Source: Nepenthes gracilis (Eukaryota > Streptophyta > Magnoliopsida > Caryophyllales > Nepenthaceae). Taken from it: a stretch of DNA of 64,000 nucleotides. The stretch lies in assembly GCA_033239525.1 (NCBI GenBank), contig BSYO01000004.1, positions 19,444,037-19,508,036 of the forward strand, given 5' to 3'. The stretch's first letter is position 1, and each line of letters starts with the position of its first letter. Positions 43,684 to 54,229 of the stretch are shown here, one piece after another. The position numbers were made by a program, and so were the translations under genes. Under the pieces are notes generated by a model. It did no database searches and was not told the DNA's origin. It saw nothing but the letters and a program-made list of their open reading frames with translations.

Positions 43684-45734
43684 TGTAATACTCGATTCTC
43701 ATTTGATTTAATTTGGTGATGCATGTTATTTTGGGTAAATTTGATGTATCAGAATTAATTATAGATTATAAAGTATTAAAGGAATTTGTAGTAGGTTGGC
43801 TCCTAAGATGCGCTAGCCATGCGTCTGAGTGTTGAAAACCGTGGAGTGGCACTTAACGGATGCCCGGGTGATGCTTGAGTGCCGAATGTTGTGGGGCTAG
43901 CACTCGAGGCGTGCATGAGTGGCACTCAAGCGTCGAGTGGCTTATATAAGTAGCAACAAAGCACTATGCAGTCATTTCGTGCTAGAGAAGGAAGACAGGG
44001 GAGAGAGGAGGAGAAAGAGGAGAGAGGAAGAAGAGAAAGGGTAGATCAAGATATTATTTTGTCAGATCTGCTTAGTTGGAGGTTAAAGCAAGTATCTTTA
44101 CGCTTATCCTTAGTTTGTTTTCATATCTAATAGAATTTGTTCATGTTTGGAGACTTTAATGTTAATGCATACTATTTTTATTTACCTATTTATTTCCTTT
44201 GAATATGCATATTATTTTTACAGATTGTTTGGGGGGGTTTTATTCTAGATTTATAAATATTTCAGGATTTTATGTATTTTATGAAAAAATTGATAAACAT
44301 TTGAGATAAAATATTTATATATTAGTATGTTAGTACGGAAAAAGTCATAAAAACCTACATGGGTCATGCATTGGTATACATGTGTTGTTGCTTTGGGCTC
44401 AGGACCTCTACCTTTGTGATATGATTTGATATGTGATTCTCTCCCAATGGGGAGAGCTTTGTAACCCTATTTCGATAGGAAAAACTCTGTAACTTCCTTT
44501 TTCGTCGATAGGAAAATATTTTGTTATGTAGATGACCCACTCCATCTGTGTTTTAATGAAAGCTATCGTAAGATAATTGAATAAAACTAATATATTCTGA
44601 CGTTTTGATACATCAAATTTAACTTAAGGATTGCACTCAATGTTGTGGGTAGCAAAATATAGTGAGCATGTTTCTTGTCTATAGGAGAGCATATATAGAT
44701 GGTCCTACCCATGGGTCTAAATAGTGGTTGATATGGTTTAAGGTTACCGGGAATATATGTAACCATTTCTCAAGATAATCTTTTAATCTTTAGTTTTCTA
44801 ATTTCGTGTATGCTTTGTATTTTGATATATTTTTTACATTGATTTGTATATGGATTTCATTTGAGATTCTCAAGTTTGCCCACAGATGAGATTTAATTAG
44901 TCTCGTATATTTGGATATGTGATTTCGTTCCAAAATATATTTTGTTATTATGTGATTTCGTTTTATATTATATTTCGTTCGTATGTGATTTTGATTCAGA
45001 TTTTATTTTGTTTAGTATATATTTTGTTTAGACTATAATATGATTTGGATTGTATGATTTTGTTTTGGATTATATTTTATTCAGAGTACATCCCGATGAG
45101 ACTATATTTCGATTTAAATTATGTTTTGAGTACGATATTACATTTAGACTTTTGATATCGGTCTTTTAGACTTGTGTCTTTTACGCGTTCTAAATGTGTT
45201 TATGGGCCATCTTTTAATTTCGGATATTATTGTTTATTATATGATATAGATACTTATTGAGTTTTAGATTCATATTTTTACCTCTTATCCCTTCAAATTA
45301 GTAGGCTTGATACATTGTAGGAGCTTGGATAAGATTGATCACCGTTCATTTATTTTGTTGAGTTTAGTTTAGTTTATTTTTTGGACTGTATATGTATCAG
45401 ATATATGTTGGGGATTGAGTTTGGCTGGATGTAGGCCCTTGGTTATGTATTGAGAATGGTTGGATTATTCAGTCATTGAGTTATGTTGTTTTTGTTAGTT
45501 TGTCGCCTCCTTTGGAATATTTGTGGAGTAGATTGTATTCATTATTTTACTCGGATGATTATTTGATGAGATCCTATGTGAGTTATTATTTTTATGGTCG
45601 TTATATCGAATAATGTGGACGTTTTTTTTGTTGCTTCCGGGTTTAAGATGTGTTGATCATAGTTGTATTATTTTAGAATTTTAATTTTTGTAAATTAAAA
45701 TTGTGTAAACCTACTTGAGTATGGGTTCGTGACA
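43684..45734 (+). repeat. 5' LTR of element A
   Basis: It starts TGTAATACTCGATTC and ends GGTTCGTGACA. A GC-rich stretch (43800-43935) with repeated GAGTGGCACT-like strings precedes a TATA box at 43943-43950. It aligns piecewise with the three fragments of the 3' LTR. Confidence 0.88.
43943..43950 (+). promoter_or_regulatory. TATA box of the element A 5' LTR
   Basis: TATATAAG-type box in CTTATATAAGTAGC. The counterpart in the 3' LTR (CCTATATAAGCAAT, about 59019) lies just after the element B insertion. Transcription of the retroelement would start roughly 30 bp downstream. Confidence 0.6.
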
Positions 45735-45737
45735 GTT

Positions 45738-45750
45738 GTTGTATCAAAGT
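45738..45750 (+). other. Primer-binding site of element A
   Basis: GTTGTATCAAAGT four bases after the LTR resembles TTGGTATCAGAGC, complementary to the initiator-tRNA-Met 3' end that primes many plant Ty3/gypsy elements. Confidence 0.7.
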
Positions 45751-45869
45751 ATATTTATAATTAGAGGAGTTTTGGATTAATTTTTGGAAAGATAATTAAT
45801 TGGATATTTTGCATGATAGGTGTTGTCTACGGTGGATAATAGAGATTTGGATTGTGGAGGCTCAAGTTC

Positions 45870-46780
45870 AAACCAAGAGGATGATCATTTGGTTATAATG
45901 GGTCGCATGAGTGATATGATGAACCATATGATCTAGTGGCAAGATTAGGATTTAGTTGCCATGAGGAGGATGGCCAACCAAGGGCATGGTAGAATGCCTT
46001 TCGACCTATTTAGGAGTGAGCTCATCTCAGAGTTCTTAGGTGAATTCGATCTGATAAAAAGAGAGAATTGGATTCAGAGGATGGAAAAGGTATTTTAGGT
46101 AATTGATTATCCGGATGAAGACAAGGTTAAATTGCCTTTTATAAGTTAGAAGGTAAGGCGAGCTAGTGGTGGGCCACTTAATGCTGGATTTTGAGAAGGA
46201 GAATGAAGAGATTTCATGGGATATTTTGTAGAAGCATTCATGGATAAGTTTTTCCCGTCCAGTGTCTGGGCAATTAAGGGGATAAGTTTAGCCAGTTGAA
46301 GAAAGGTAATAAGATCGTGCAGAATATGATACAAAGTTTACAGAGTTATTCTGTTTTGCTTCCCATGTGGTAGTGGACGAGGCCCAGAGAGTCTAAAAGT
46401 TTTTGCAAGGGTTTCAAGATTCTATAAAAAAGTATCTTCTACCTCTTCAACTATAGACCTATAGTGAAGTGAATGATCGAGCTTTGTTGATTAAGCAAGC
46501 ACAGTTGTAGGGGAAGTACTTTGAGAGGAGATCGGAAGGTCGAGGCCAAAGTTCAAGGGCTGGAGGTTCCCATTCAAGGTCCAAAGGTCAAGATAAAGGA
46601 AAATTGATCGGGGTGAAGTCATCACTGCCGAAGCCCCAGTTTATGAGGTCAGTATGTGAATTTTATGGGAGGAATCATGTTGGAAGGATGTGTTACCACT
46701 ATAGTGGAACTTGTTTTAATTGTGGCCAGATGGGCTACATGGTGAAAGATTGTTCAACCCCTTGAAGTATTTGGATAGGA
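45870..46780 (+). pseudogene. Gag of element A
   Basis: Pieces in order: ENWIQRMEKVF near 46065-46097, DYPDEDKVKLPF near 46106-46140, MLDFEKENEEISWDIF near 46182-46230, then a basic Gly/Ser/Arg-rich stretch and near 46720-46765 a zinc knuckle, CFNCGQMGYMVKDC. In the knuckle the His of CCHC is Tyr (a C-to-T change). Stops at several TGG or CAG positions break the frame. Confidence 0.82.
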
Positions 46781-46839
46781 GGACAGCAATTCTTAGTAAA
46801 GCTTTTGCAAGGACAGCATAGGATGCTAGAGCACATCCA

Positions 46840-47121
46840 TTGGTTGTGAAAGGTAATATGCAAATATTTGATTCTATGGCCTATGTTTTGATTGACCCTG
46901 GGGCTATGCATTCTTTTGTAGCCCATAGATTTATTTATAATTTGTGTGTGCCTCCAAGATTTCTAAAATGTGAATTGATGGTGTCTACTTTAGTAGGTAA
47001 ACATTTGTTGACTGATGTTGTGTATCTTGGGTGTCCAATTTGGATCAGTGGATATGAGTTGTTAGCGAATTTAATTTTGTTTGATATGTCAGACTTTGAG
47101 GTCATTTTGGGAAGGAATTAG
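46840..47121 (+). pseudogene. Aspartic protease of element A
   Basis: The open frame contains VLIDPGAMHSFVAHRF, where the Asp-Ser-Gly triad reads Asp-Pro-Gly. It ends FEVILGRN, the usual D-x-[IV]-L-G-M/R stretch before the RT. This is the longest undamaged piece of the element's pol. Confidence 0.82.
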
Positions 47122-47329
47122 CTGGTGTGTCATCATGCCAGTGTGAATTGTTTCAACAAAACTATTTTAATTTGCATTCTGGGTTATGATTCTTTTGAGT
47201 TTCAAAAAGAGTTGGAAGGGAGACACGAGATTGATTTCGGCTTTGTATGTGAATCATTTGATTAAAGAAGGGTGCCGAACTTACTTAGCATATGTGACCA
47301 TATCTGGGAGTTATACTATGGTTGTTGAG

Positions 47330-48215
47330 GATATTTCGATTGTAAGTGAATTCGAGGACGTCTTTTTGGAGGATTTACTTGGTTTGCCTCCTAATCGAAA
47401 AATTGAGTTTGCTATTGATGTTGTGCCAGGATATGTATTGATTTCAAGGATTCCCTATGGGATGGTCCCATATGAATTAAAGGAGTTAAAGTAGCAGTTA
47501 TAAAATTTATTAGAGAAAAGTTTTATTTGGTCGAGTATTTAATCGTGGGATACTCCAGTGTTATTTGTGAAGAAGAAAGATTGATCGATGATGTTATATG
47601 TGGATTATTAAGAATTGAATAAGACTACGATCAAGTATAAGTATCATCTCCCGAGAGTAGATAATTTGTTTGATCAATTGTATGTAGCTCAAGTATTTTT
47701 CAAGATTGATCTACATTCATGACATTATTAGTTGAGAATTAAGTAGGAGGATGTGCCTAAGACAACCTTCAGGATAATATAAGGCCATTATGAATTTTTG
47801 GTGATACCTTTTGGATTGACAAATACACGGACATCTTTTATGAATCTTATAAATCAAAATTTTCAACCGCACTTGAATCAATTTGAGGTAGTCTTCATCA
47901 ATAATGTTCTAATCTATTTGAGGAGTATGAGACCTATTTGAGGATTGCGTTGTAGATTTTGAGAAAAAAGGGTAGCTATTTACTTGATTGAAAAAATATA
48001 AGTTTTGGCTAGAAGAAGTGTTATTTTTGGGACATATTTCTAGAGGTGCTATATCAATGAATCTGAGGAAGGTTGAAGTGATGGCTAATTGGGATAGATT
48101 AACTAATGTCATGAAGGTGCATAGTTTTTTAGGTTTGGCTAGTTATTATAAGCAATTTGTTAAAATTTTTTTAAGAATTACAGTTCTATTGACATGTTTG
48201 ACATAGAAGCAAATG
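47330..48215 (+). pseudogene. Reverse transcriptase of element A, catalytic Asp-Asp lost
   Basis: The N-terminal linker (FEDVFLEDLLGLPPNRKIEF) at 47351-47410 is followed by [40 protein letters not shown] and then [13 protein letters not shown]. Family members have FIDD; here both catalytic aspartates are asparagines (AAT AAT at 47900-47905), each needing one G-to-A change. The RT end (FLGLASYYKQFVK) is at 48124-48162. Further stops and indels are present. Confidence 0.88.
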
Positions 48216-48224
48216 ATCTTTATT

Positions 48225-48640
48225 TAGGATGAGGATTGTGAGAAGCATTTCTTGTAAATAAAGAATAGATTCATTTTTGCATAGATTTTGTCAATCCCTG
48301 ATAGATCGGGAGGCTTTATGGTATATTGTGATGTTTCCAAGAAAGATTTGGGTTGTGTGTTGATGTAATATGATCGGATGGCTGCTTATGGGTCAAGATA
48401 GTTGAAAGTTCATGAACAAAATTATACCACTCATGATTTAGAATTGACAACTATGATTTTTGCATTAAAATTTTGGAGATATTATTCGTATGGAGAGAAG
48501 TTTATGGTATATTTAAATCATAAGAATTTGAAATATTTGTTTTCTCATAAGGAACTAAATATGCAGCAGCGTAGGTGGATGGATTTGTTGAAAAATTATG
48601 ATTGCGAGTTCCAATATCAGTCAAAAATGTGATTGTAATT
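48225..48640 (+). pseudogene. RNase H of element A
   Basis: GGFMVYCDVSKKDLGCVLM near 48307-48366, then LKVHEQNYTTHDLELTTMIF, ALKFWRYYSYGEKFMVYLNH and NMQQRRWMDLLKNYDCEF (48396-48615). This is the usual order of the plant chromovirus RNase H. The D of the HTDH-type motif reads Asn (YLNHKNL), again a G-to-A type change. Confidence 0.86.
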
Positions 48641-48929
48641 GCTGATACATTGAGTTGAAAGTCTTTGGATTTGATGGCCCATTTGATGATTAAAGAATAG
48701 GACATATTGGATGGAATAAAGAGTTGCACTATTCGATTACACTCTTAAGGGCTGAGAATGATGTTGTTGTATTTCCAAGTACAGTCAAGTAATTTTGAAA
48801 AATATTAAGGTGACTCAAATGAGCGACACATACTGGATAGAAATTATTGAAGATTTAGGTAATAAGTCATGGGTGGATTTTAACATGTGAGTAGATGGGA
48901 TTTTTTGCTTTCGAGATAGAATTTTTGTT

Positions 48930-50000
48930 TCAAATATTGAGAAGTTGGAGGAGGAAATATTGAATGAGGCTCATAGGTTAAAATATACTATTCATCTAGA
49001 AGTGAATAAAATATATCAAGATATAAAGAACTTCTGGTGGCGGAATATGAGATGGAAGATTTTTGACATTTGTGATAAGGTGTATATGTGTCAACAAGAG
49101 AAAGTTGAGTATAAGAAGTCTCTAGGATTTTTTCACCATCTGACGATTCCTAGTTGAAAATGGAAGCATATTACGATAGATTTTATTTTGGGTTTGTCTA
49201 GGATAGTAATAAATTTGGATACAATTTGGGTGATTGTGTACAAATTGAAAAAATTAGCTCATCTCTTGCCAGTCAGGATGACATTCTTGAGGTATATGTT
49301 GATGCATCAATACATTAATGAAATTGTAAGATTGCATGATATTGTAATTTTGATAGTTTCCGATTGTGATCTGAGATTTGTGTTAATGTTTTGAAAATGT
49401 TTACATAAGAAGTTGGGTACCAAGTTAAAGTTTAGTATGACATTTTACTTGCAAACAGATAGTCAATTAGAGATGACCATTTAAATTTTGGAGGGTATGT
49501 TGAGGGTATTAGTTTTGAAGATGAAAGAAAATTGGGATAATTATTTGTCACTAGTTGAATTTGTGTATAACAATAGTTATCAGTCGAGAATCGAGATGGC
49601 CTTTTTTGAGGCTTTATATAGATGAAGATGTAGGTCTCCTACAAATTGGGAAGAGATTAGTGATTGTAGACTTTTGGGTCCTGATATTATTCAAGACACT
49701 TTAGACAAGATTAATATTATTTGAGATCCACTGATTATTGTTCAAAGCCATCAGAAAAGTAATATTGATAGATGGAGATCCGATTTGAGGTTCAATGTGG
49801 GTGATCATGTATTTTTGAAGGTACCTCCTAGAAAAGAAATCACAATGTCTGGGATGAAAGGTAAATTAAAGCTGAGATTCATTAGGCTGCTTGAGATTTT
49901 ACAGTAGATCCAAGAAGTGGCCTATAGATTGACTTTATTTTCAAGTTTGGTGGATTGTCATGATATCTTCCATGTATCTATATTGAAGTACTATGTGTAT
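48930..50000 (+). pseudogene. Integrase of element A
   Basis: The zinc-binding start (EAHRLKYTIH, then FWWRNMRWKI, then CDKVYMCQQEK) lies at about 48967-49105. The core has HITIDFILGLSR and LIVSDCDLRF, then near 49480-49560 a short SQLEMTI segment and LVEFVYNNSY. The third motif Glu is present (QLE). The C-terminal GDHVFLKVPPRK and GKLKLRFIRL segments are at about 49800-49890. Stops are scattered and mostly at Trp/Gln/Arg positions. Confidence 0.86.
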
Positions 50001-50219
50001 GATCTTTCACATGTGATAGAGTATGAACTGGTGTAGATTGATGATAATTTTATTTATGTTGAGGTTTCGATTCAAATATTGGATAGAAGGGATTAGGTAT
50101 TGAGGAGTAAATTAATTCTGCTGGTCAAGGTGATTTGGAGGAATCATTCAGTCAAAGAAGCAACTTGGTAACACGAGGATGAAGTTCGGGAGAAATATCC
50201 CTACTTGTTTAAGCTTTGA
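50001..50219 (+). pseudogene. Chromodomain-like C-terminus of element A
   Basis: VSIQILDRRD, then KLILLVKVIWRNHSVKEATW, then DEVREKYPYLFKL and TGA at 50217. This matches the chromodomain-type tail of Tekay/Del elements, which targets integration to particular chromatin. Confidence 0.8.
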
Positions 50220-50252
50220 GGTATGTAAATTTTGAGGATAAATTTTTTATAA

Positions 50253-50264
50253 TGAGGGGATAGT
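50253..50264 (+). other. Polypurine tract of element A
   Basis: ATGAGGGGATAG then T directly precedes TGTGAAACCC of the 3' LTR; it primes plus-strand DNA synthesis in related elements. Confidence 0.7.
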
Positions 50265-50422
50265 TGTGAAACCCAATTCCAATTTGATTTAATTTAGAGA
50301 AGCATATAATTTTAGGTAAATTGGATATATCAAAATTAATTATATATTGTAAAATTTTAAAAGAATTTGAAAGCCGCTGTGCACTGAAAACCATGGTGTG
50401 GCACACGAGAGGGGCCCACTTC
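50265..50422 (+). repeat. 3' LTR of element A, piece 1
   Basis: It starts TGTGAAACCCAATTCC and aligns with 43684 onward (shared TTTGATTTAATTT, AAAACCATGG). It is interrupted at 50422 by element B and continues at 58988. Confidence 0.85.
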
Positions 50423-50949
50423 TGTAATATCACAATTTTTGAATTTCATAATTTCAGATAATTAGGGTAATATAATTAAAAATATTAAGTTGCGAGGCCA
50501 ATAGGAGGGATAAGATAATACCTAGAGAAATAATATATTGATGATATGGCCATAAATGAAAACTGGTCGGACAAGAATAAGTTGAACGACAAAATTAATA
50601 AGTGGACCGGCTGAATTAGTTGTTGACTGAAAATTAACAAATGTTAACTGCCCAAAATCATTGACCGGATTGGTATATAGTTGTCCGGCTTAGACAGCAT
50701 TATGGCCGGACGAGAAATATTGGACGGTGGAATTTATAGTTGACCAAATTGTTAACCAGATGGACATAAAGAAGAATCTGGTTAACAAACATTAACCGGT
50801 TGTAATGCATCAAAAATGCTGGCTGCCTAAACGACTGGTTGCACAAATGATAGGTTTGCATAAAATTACCGGTATTGATTTGCAACAAGAATGATCAGTA
50901 TGCAACTTTGAGGCAAAGTACCCAGTTGCTAAAATATCTAGTCAACGCG

Positions 50950-51560
50950 TTGACCGGACAAGATGACAAAAAGGCCAGTTTGCACTAATGGCCGGCAGCC
51001 GGTATGCTTGACCAGTATGCATGTAAGGAAATTGCCTGTATAAATTTTGAGGAGAAAATAGCCGGTTGCCAAAATACCCGGAGTGGTGCATTTTGCTAGG
51101 AATGGCCAAAATGCTCGGAATGGGTATTTTGGGCAAAATGGTTCATTGGGCGGTTTGGTGCAAAATACCGGGATGGTGCATTTTACCAGTTTGGACTATT
51201 TTACTGGAATGAAGCAAAATGCAATTTGCCCAGTATGAATCAAAATGCCGGAATAGTGCAATGGGGAAAAAATATATTTCAGGCAGTAAGGTGTATTTTT
51301 CCAAAAAGAAGCAAAGTGATGAAATGGAGCCAAAATGACCGATATGTGAAATAGCTAAAATTACCTGCATGAATGAACAACGAAAGTGGCCAATATGAAT
51401 GTAGCAAAATTATTGGAATGGGACGAAAGGACGGTCTGGTAGAAATGGACATAGGCAGAATATCGAAATTGATGAGAGTAAAGTGACGGGATGGGTAAAA
51501 TGCTGGGATGAAATACCGGAATGGTTACAAATGTTGGAATGGGTAAAAATGCAGAAAGAG
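50950..51560. repeat. Degenerate minisatellite in the element B LTR
   Basis: Repeated variants of AAAATGCCGGAATGGTGCA and CCAGTTTGGACTATTTT, with many GCCGG or CCGG cores. A shorter homologous array lies at 57003-57510 in the 3' LTR. Minus-strand open frames here (for example 50942-51136) are repeat artefacts. Confidence 0.8.
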
Positions 51561-51668
51561 TATTTGACCAGTATTGGTGGAGACAGCCAGTGAAAAATTT
51601 TAGAACCTTCCGGACATAGAGAGTCTGAGAAAAATCTAGAGCTCTATAGAAGAGGGGGGCAGTGCGCC

Positions 51669-51677
51669 TATAAATAG
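51669..51677 (+). promoter_or_regulatory. TATA box of the element B 5' LTR
   Basis: TATAAATAG in GCGCCTATAAATAGGGATGG, a strong core promoter. The matching segment is missing from the element B 3' LTR. Confidence 0.65.
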
Positions 51678-54215
51678 GGATGGGAAAGAAAGAAGTATGG
51701 AAGTGGCGCAGAGTAAAGGAAAGAGAAGCAGAAAGGATTTTCAGTGATTTTCAGTCCGATCAGAGTAATGAAAATAATAAATTAGGTAGAGGCAAGTGTA
51801 CCATAAACTCTATATTTCCTTATTAATGTTTTTAGCTATCTCCTTTCTATTCCAAAACCCCCCTCCTTTAAGATTAGCATATATTACTACATGTTTTTTA
51901 ATTCTTTCATGATATTATGAATAAACGGCATGTTTAAGTATGAGTGTTATGAATTGTGAGTTTGTTTTCAGCATATAATTTTCGATACATATCCGGATTC
52001 GTTAAGATTACTATTCTCCAAACCCTAGAACGAAAATTTGAGAATAGTTATGGGGAAAAATAAATTAGGGCATGAAAATATAATATTATGAAGTATGTAG
52101 GTATAATAGATGCTTTTCTCTGAAATTGTGATAAAAGTTGTACTGTTTGAAATTACTGAGAACTCCAAAACAATTTGAAGGACGTAATTATGTGAAGGAA
52201 AGTGATAATTGAGGATTAAAGAACTAAGGTGAAGAAGCACGGAACATGAATATTAAATTATGATATGCAAATGTTGTATCATGAGGTATGAACACGTGTT
52301 GAAGGAAATTATCTGCATTTTGGTTAGAGGTTATTCTAAAAGATTTATGTATTCGAAATAAAGTGATCCTTAAAAAATAAAGAATGAAGACATGAAGTTG
52401 TCATAAACGTTGAGTTATGAAGTAAAAATATTAATTAAAGAATTATGTCAGTTTATTTGACAATGATGAGAACTTGAAGTGGCTAAGGAAAGAAAACAAT
52501 AACTAAGAATGCAAGAATCGAGATCTCCATGTGTGAGAACTCCAAGACTGTCTAAAAGATTCAGTTAAGTAAAGTTGAAATGGCCACTGATGATTGAGAA
52601 TTAAGGATAAGAATCATGAATTAAGAATCAAGATCCCCAAATTAAGAAAAAATAGTAAAAAACTGGACCAAAGATTGTTCAGCAGGTAACATTCTTTGGC
52701 TTGCCACAAATATTGCAATGAAGACTCAAGGATACCCTGGCCCCGTATCCTGGCCGCTTAGTGAAGTGGGAGATATTCTTGGCAAGTCTTAGAAAATTAC
52801 AGTGGTAATCGAGGATAACTCTATCCACGGAGTGATACACGGTTTGCCTTCCTCGGGGCATTATTATCGAGGATAAGAACCAAGAATCTAAGATCATCCT
52901 AGTCTTCAGGATATAAATAAGGAGAAATTATGAGATTATGTATGCATGAGAAAGAAAGAACTAAGAATCTAAGATCATCTTGGTTCTCAGGATGTAAATA
53001 AGGAGGGCATCTTGGTCCGCGGGATGTAAATAAGGAGAAAATATGAGATGATGTATGATGATGAAAGAATAAGAACTAATACCTTTGATTGTGTGGAACA
53101 CAATCTATTTTTGATTATTCGCTTTCTCAGCTGGCAGGGTCTACTAGCCCTAACCCTTTAAGATAATAAGAAAACTTATTCTAAAAGACAAATAAAATTC
53201 TAAATTATCATAAGAATTTAATATGTTTCAAACTATGAATCAGAAGAAGAAGTATACAAAGGAATAGATCAAGTAAACAAGACAAGATTCGTCCACGAGC
53301 TCATATTGATGTATCGTTTTATGTGTTTACCCTTTTTATATACAATATTGACGCTTTCAGCATGTTTATCAGATTCATGAATAAATAAAAGAATAACTAA
53401 AAGAACGGGTAAAATCAACCCAGGCAAGAATTTTGATCACAAGATCAGAACCTCAAGTTCATGCACATGCATTGTTTCATACTTTTGTATCACCCATAAA
53501 CATATTTGGTTCCTTATCCTTCCGTTGTTTCTTTTACTTATATATTTATATATATATGTTTGTGTTTTACATAAAAATGCACATGCTTTGTTTTATAGTA
53601 CCTTACTGAGCTTATAACATACTCTTACTATTTTTTCCTCTTTTCAGATAGATACTAATGAAATGAAGCCTGATGAGAAGAATAGAGATCAAGGATAGCT
53701 AAGAAGTTAGCTGGATCTCAACGACTTAGAAGTTTTGGATGTATTGATAAAATGTGAATGTAATATTTAATATTTAGATGAATATTGTGTATTAAATTTT
53801 GTCATGGTATGTTGTATATTATTATAACATAGAATGCTTTTGTAAGATTTTGGATGATTATAGTTATGCTTCCGCAGGTTTATTTTGGATTCGTATAGGT
53901 TTTTAGATGGCATCTCTCATTAAACCCAAGGTAATAGTTAAAAATTATGTGTTGGAGTTATGGATGAATGGTATTGATGTTGATCCTGTGTATGAGTTGG
54001 ATATGCGTTGTGAATATATTGAGGTTTCATATGAGGTCTATCTGTTTATAGATTTGGTTCAGGTTGTATATTTAGTTTTTGACCATATTTAGGGGAAACT
54101 CTATCAAAATTTTTGTAAGAAATTAAATGACTAAAATAACAGTATTATCGTTTTGATTTGATTAAGTATGTTAATTAACGAAAGATCATATAGGATTGTT
54201 ACCCATTCTATTACA

Positions 54216-54229
54216 AATGATATCAGAGA
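54216..54229 (+). other. Primer-binding site of element B
   Basis: AATGATATCAGAGA two bases after the LTR resembles TGGTATCAGAGC of tRNA-Met-primed elements. Confidence 0.75.

Larger units (their letters stand above)
50423..54215 (+). repeat. 5' LTR of element B (long form)
   Basis: It starts TGTAATATCACAATTTTTG and ends CCATTCTATTACA. It is rich in CCGG/CCGGTATG/AAAATGCCGGAATGG-type motifs from about 50560 to 51560, followed by a TATA box at 51669. It contains about 0.4 kb (50505-50955) and about 1.5 kb (51260-52740) that the 3' LTR lacks. Confidence 0.87.

Noticed and set aside
49188..49394. Separate small gene at 49.2 kb
   Set aside because: It is the integrase core of element A (IDFILGLSR, VSDCDLRF) between two stops.
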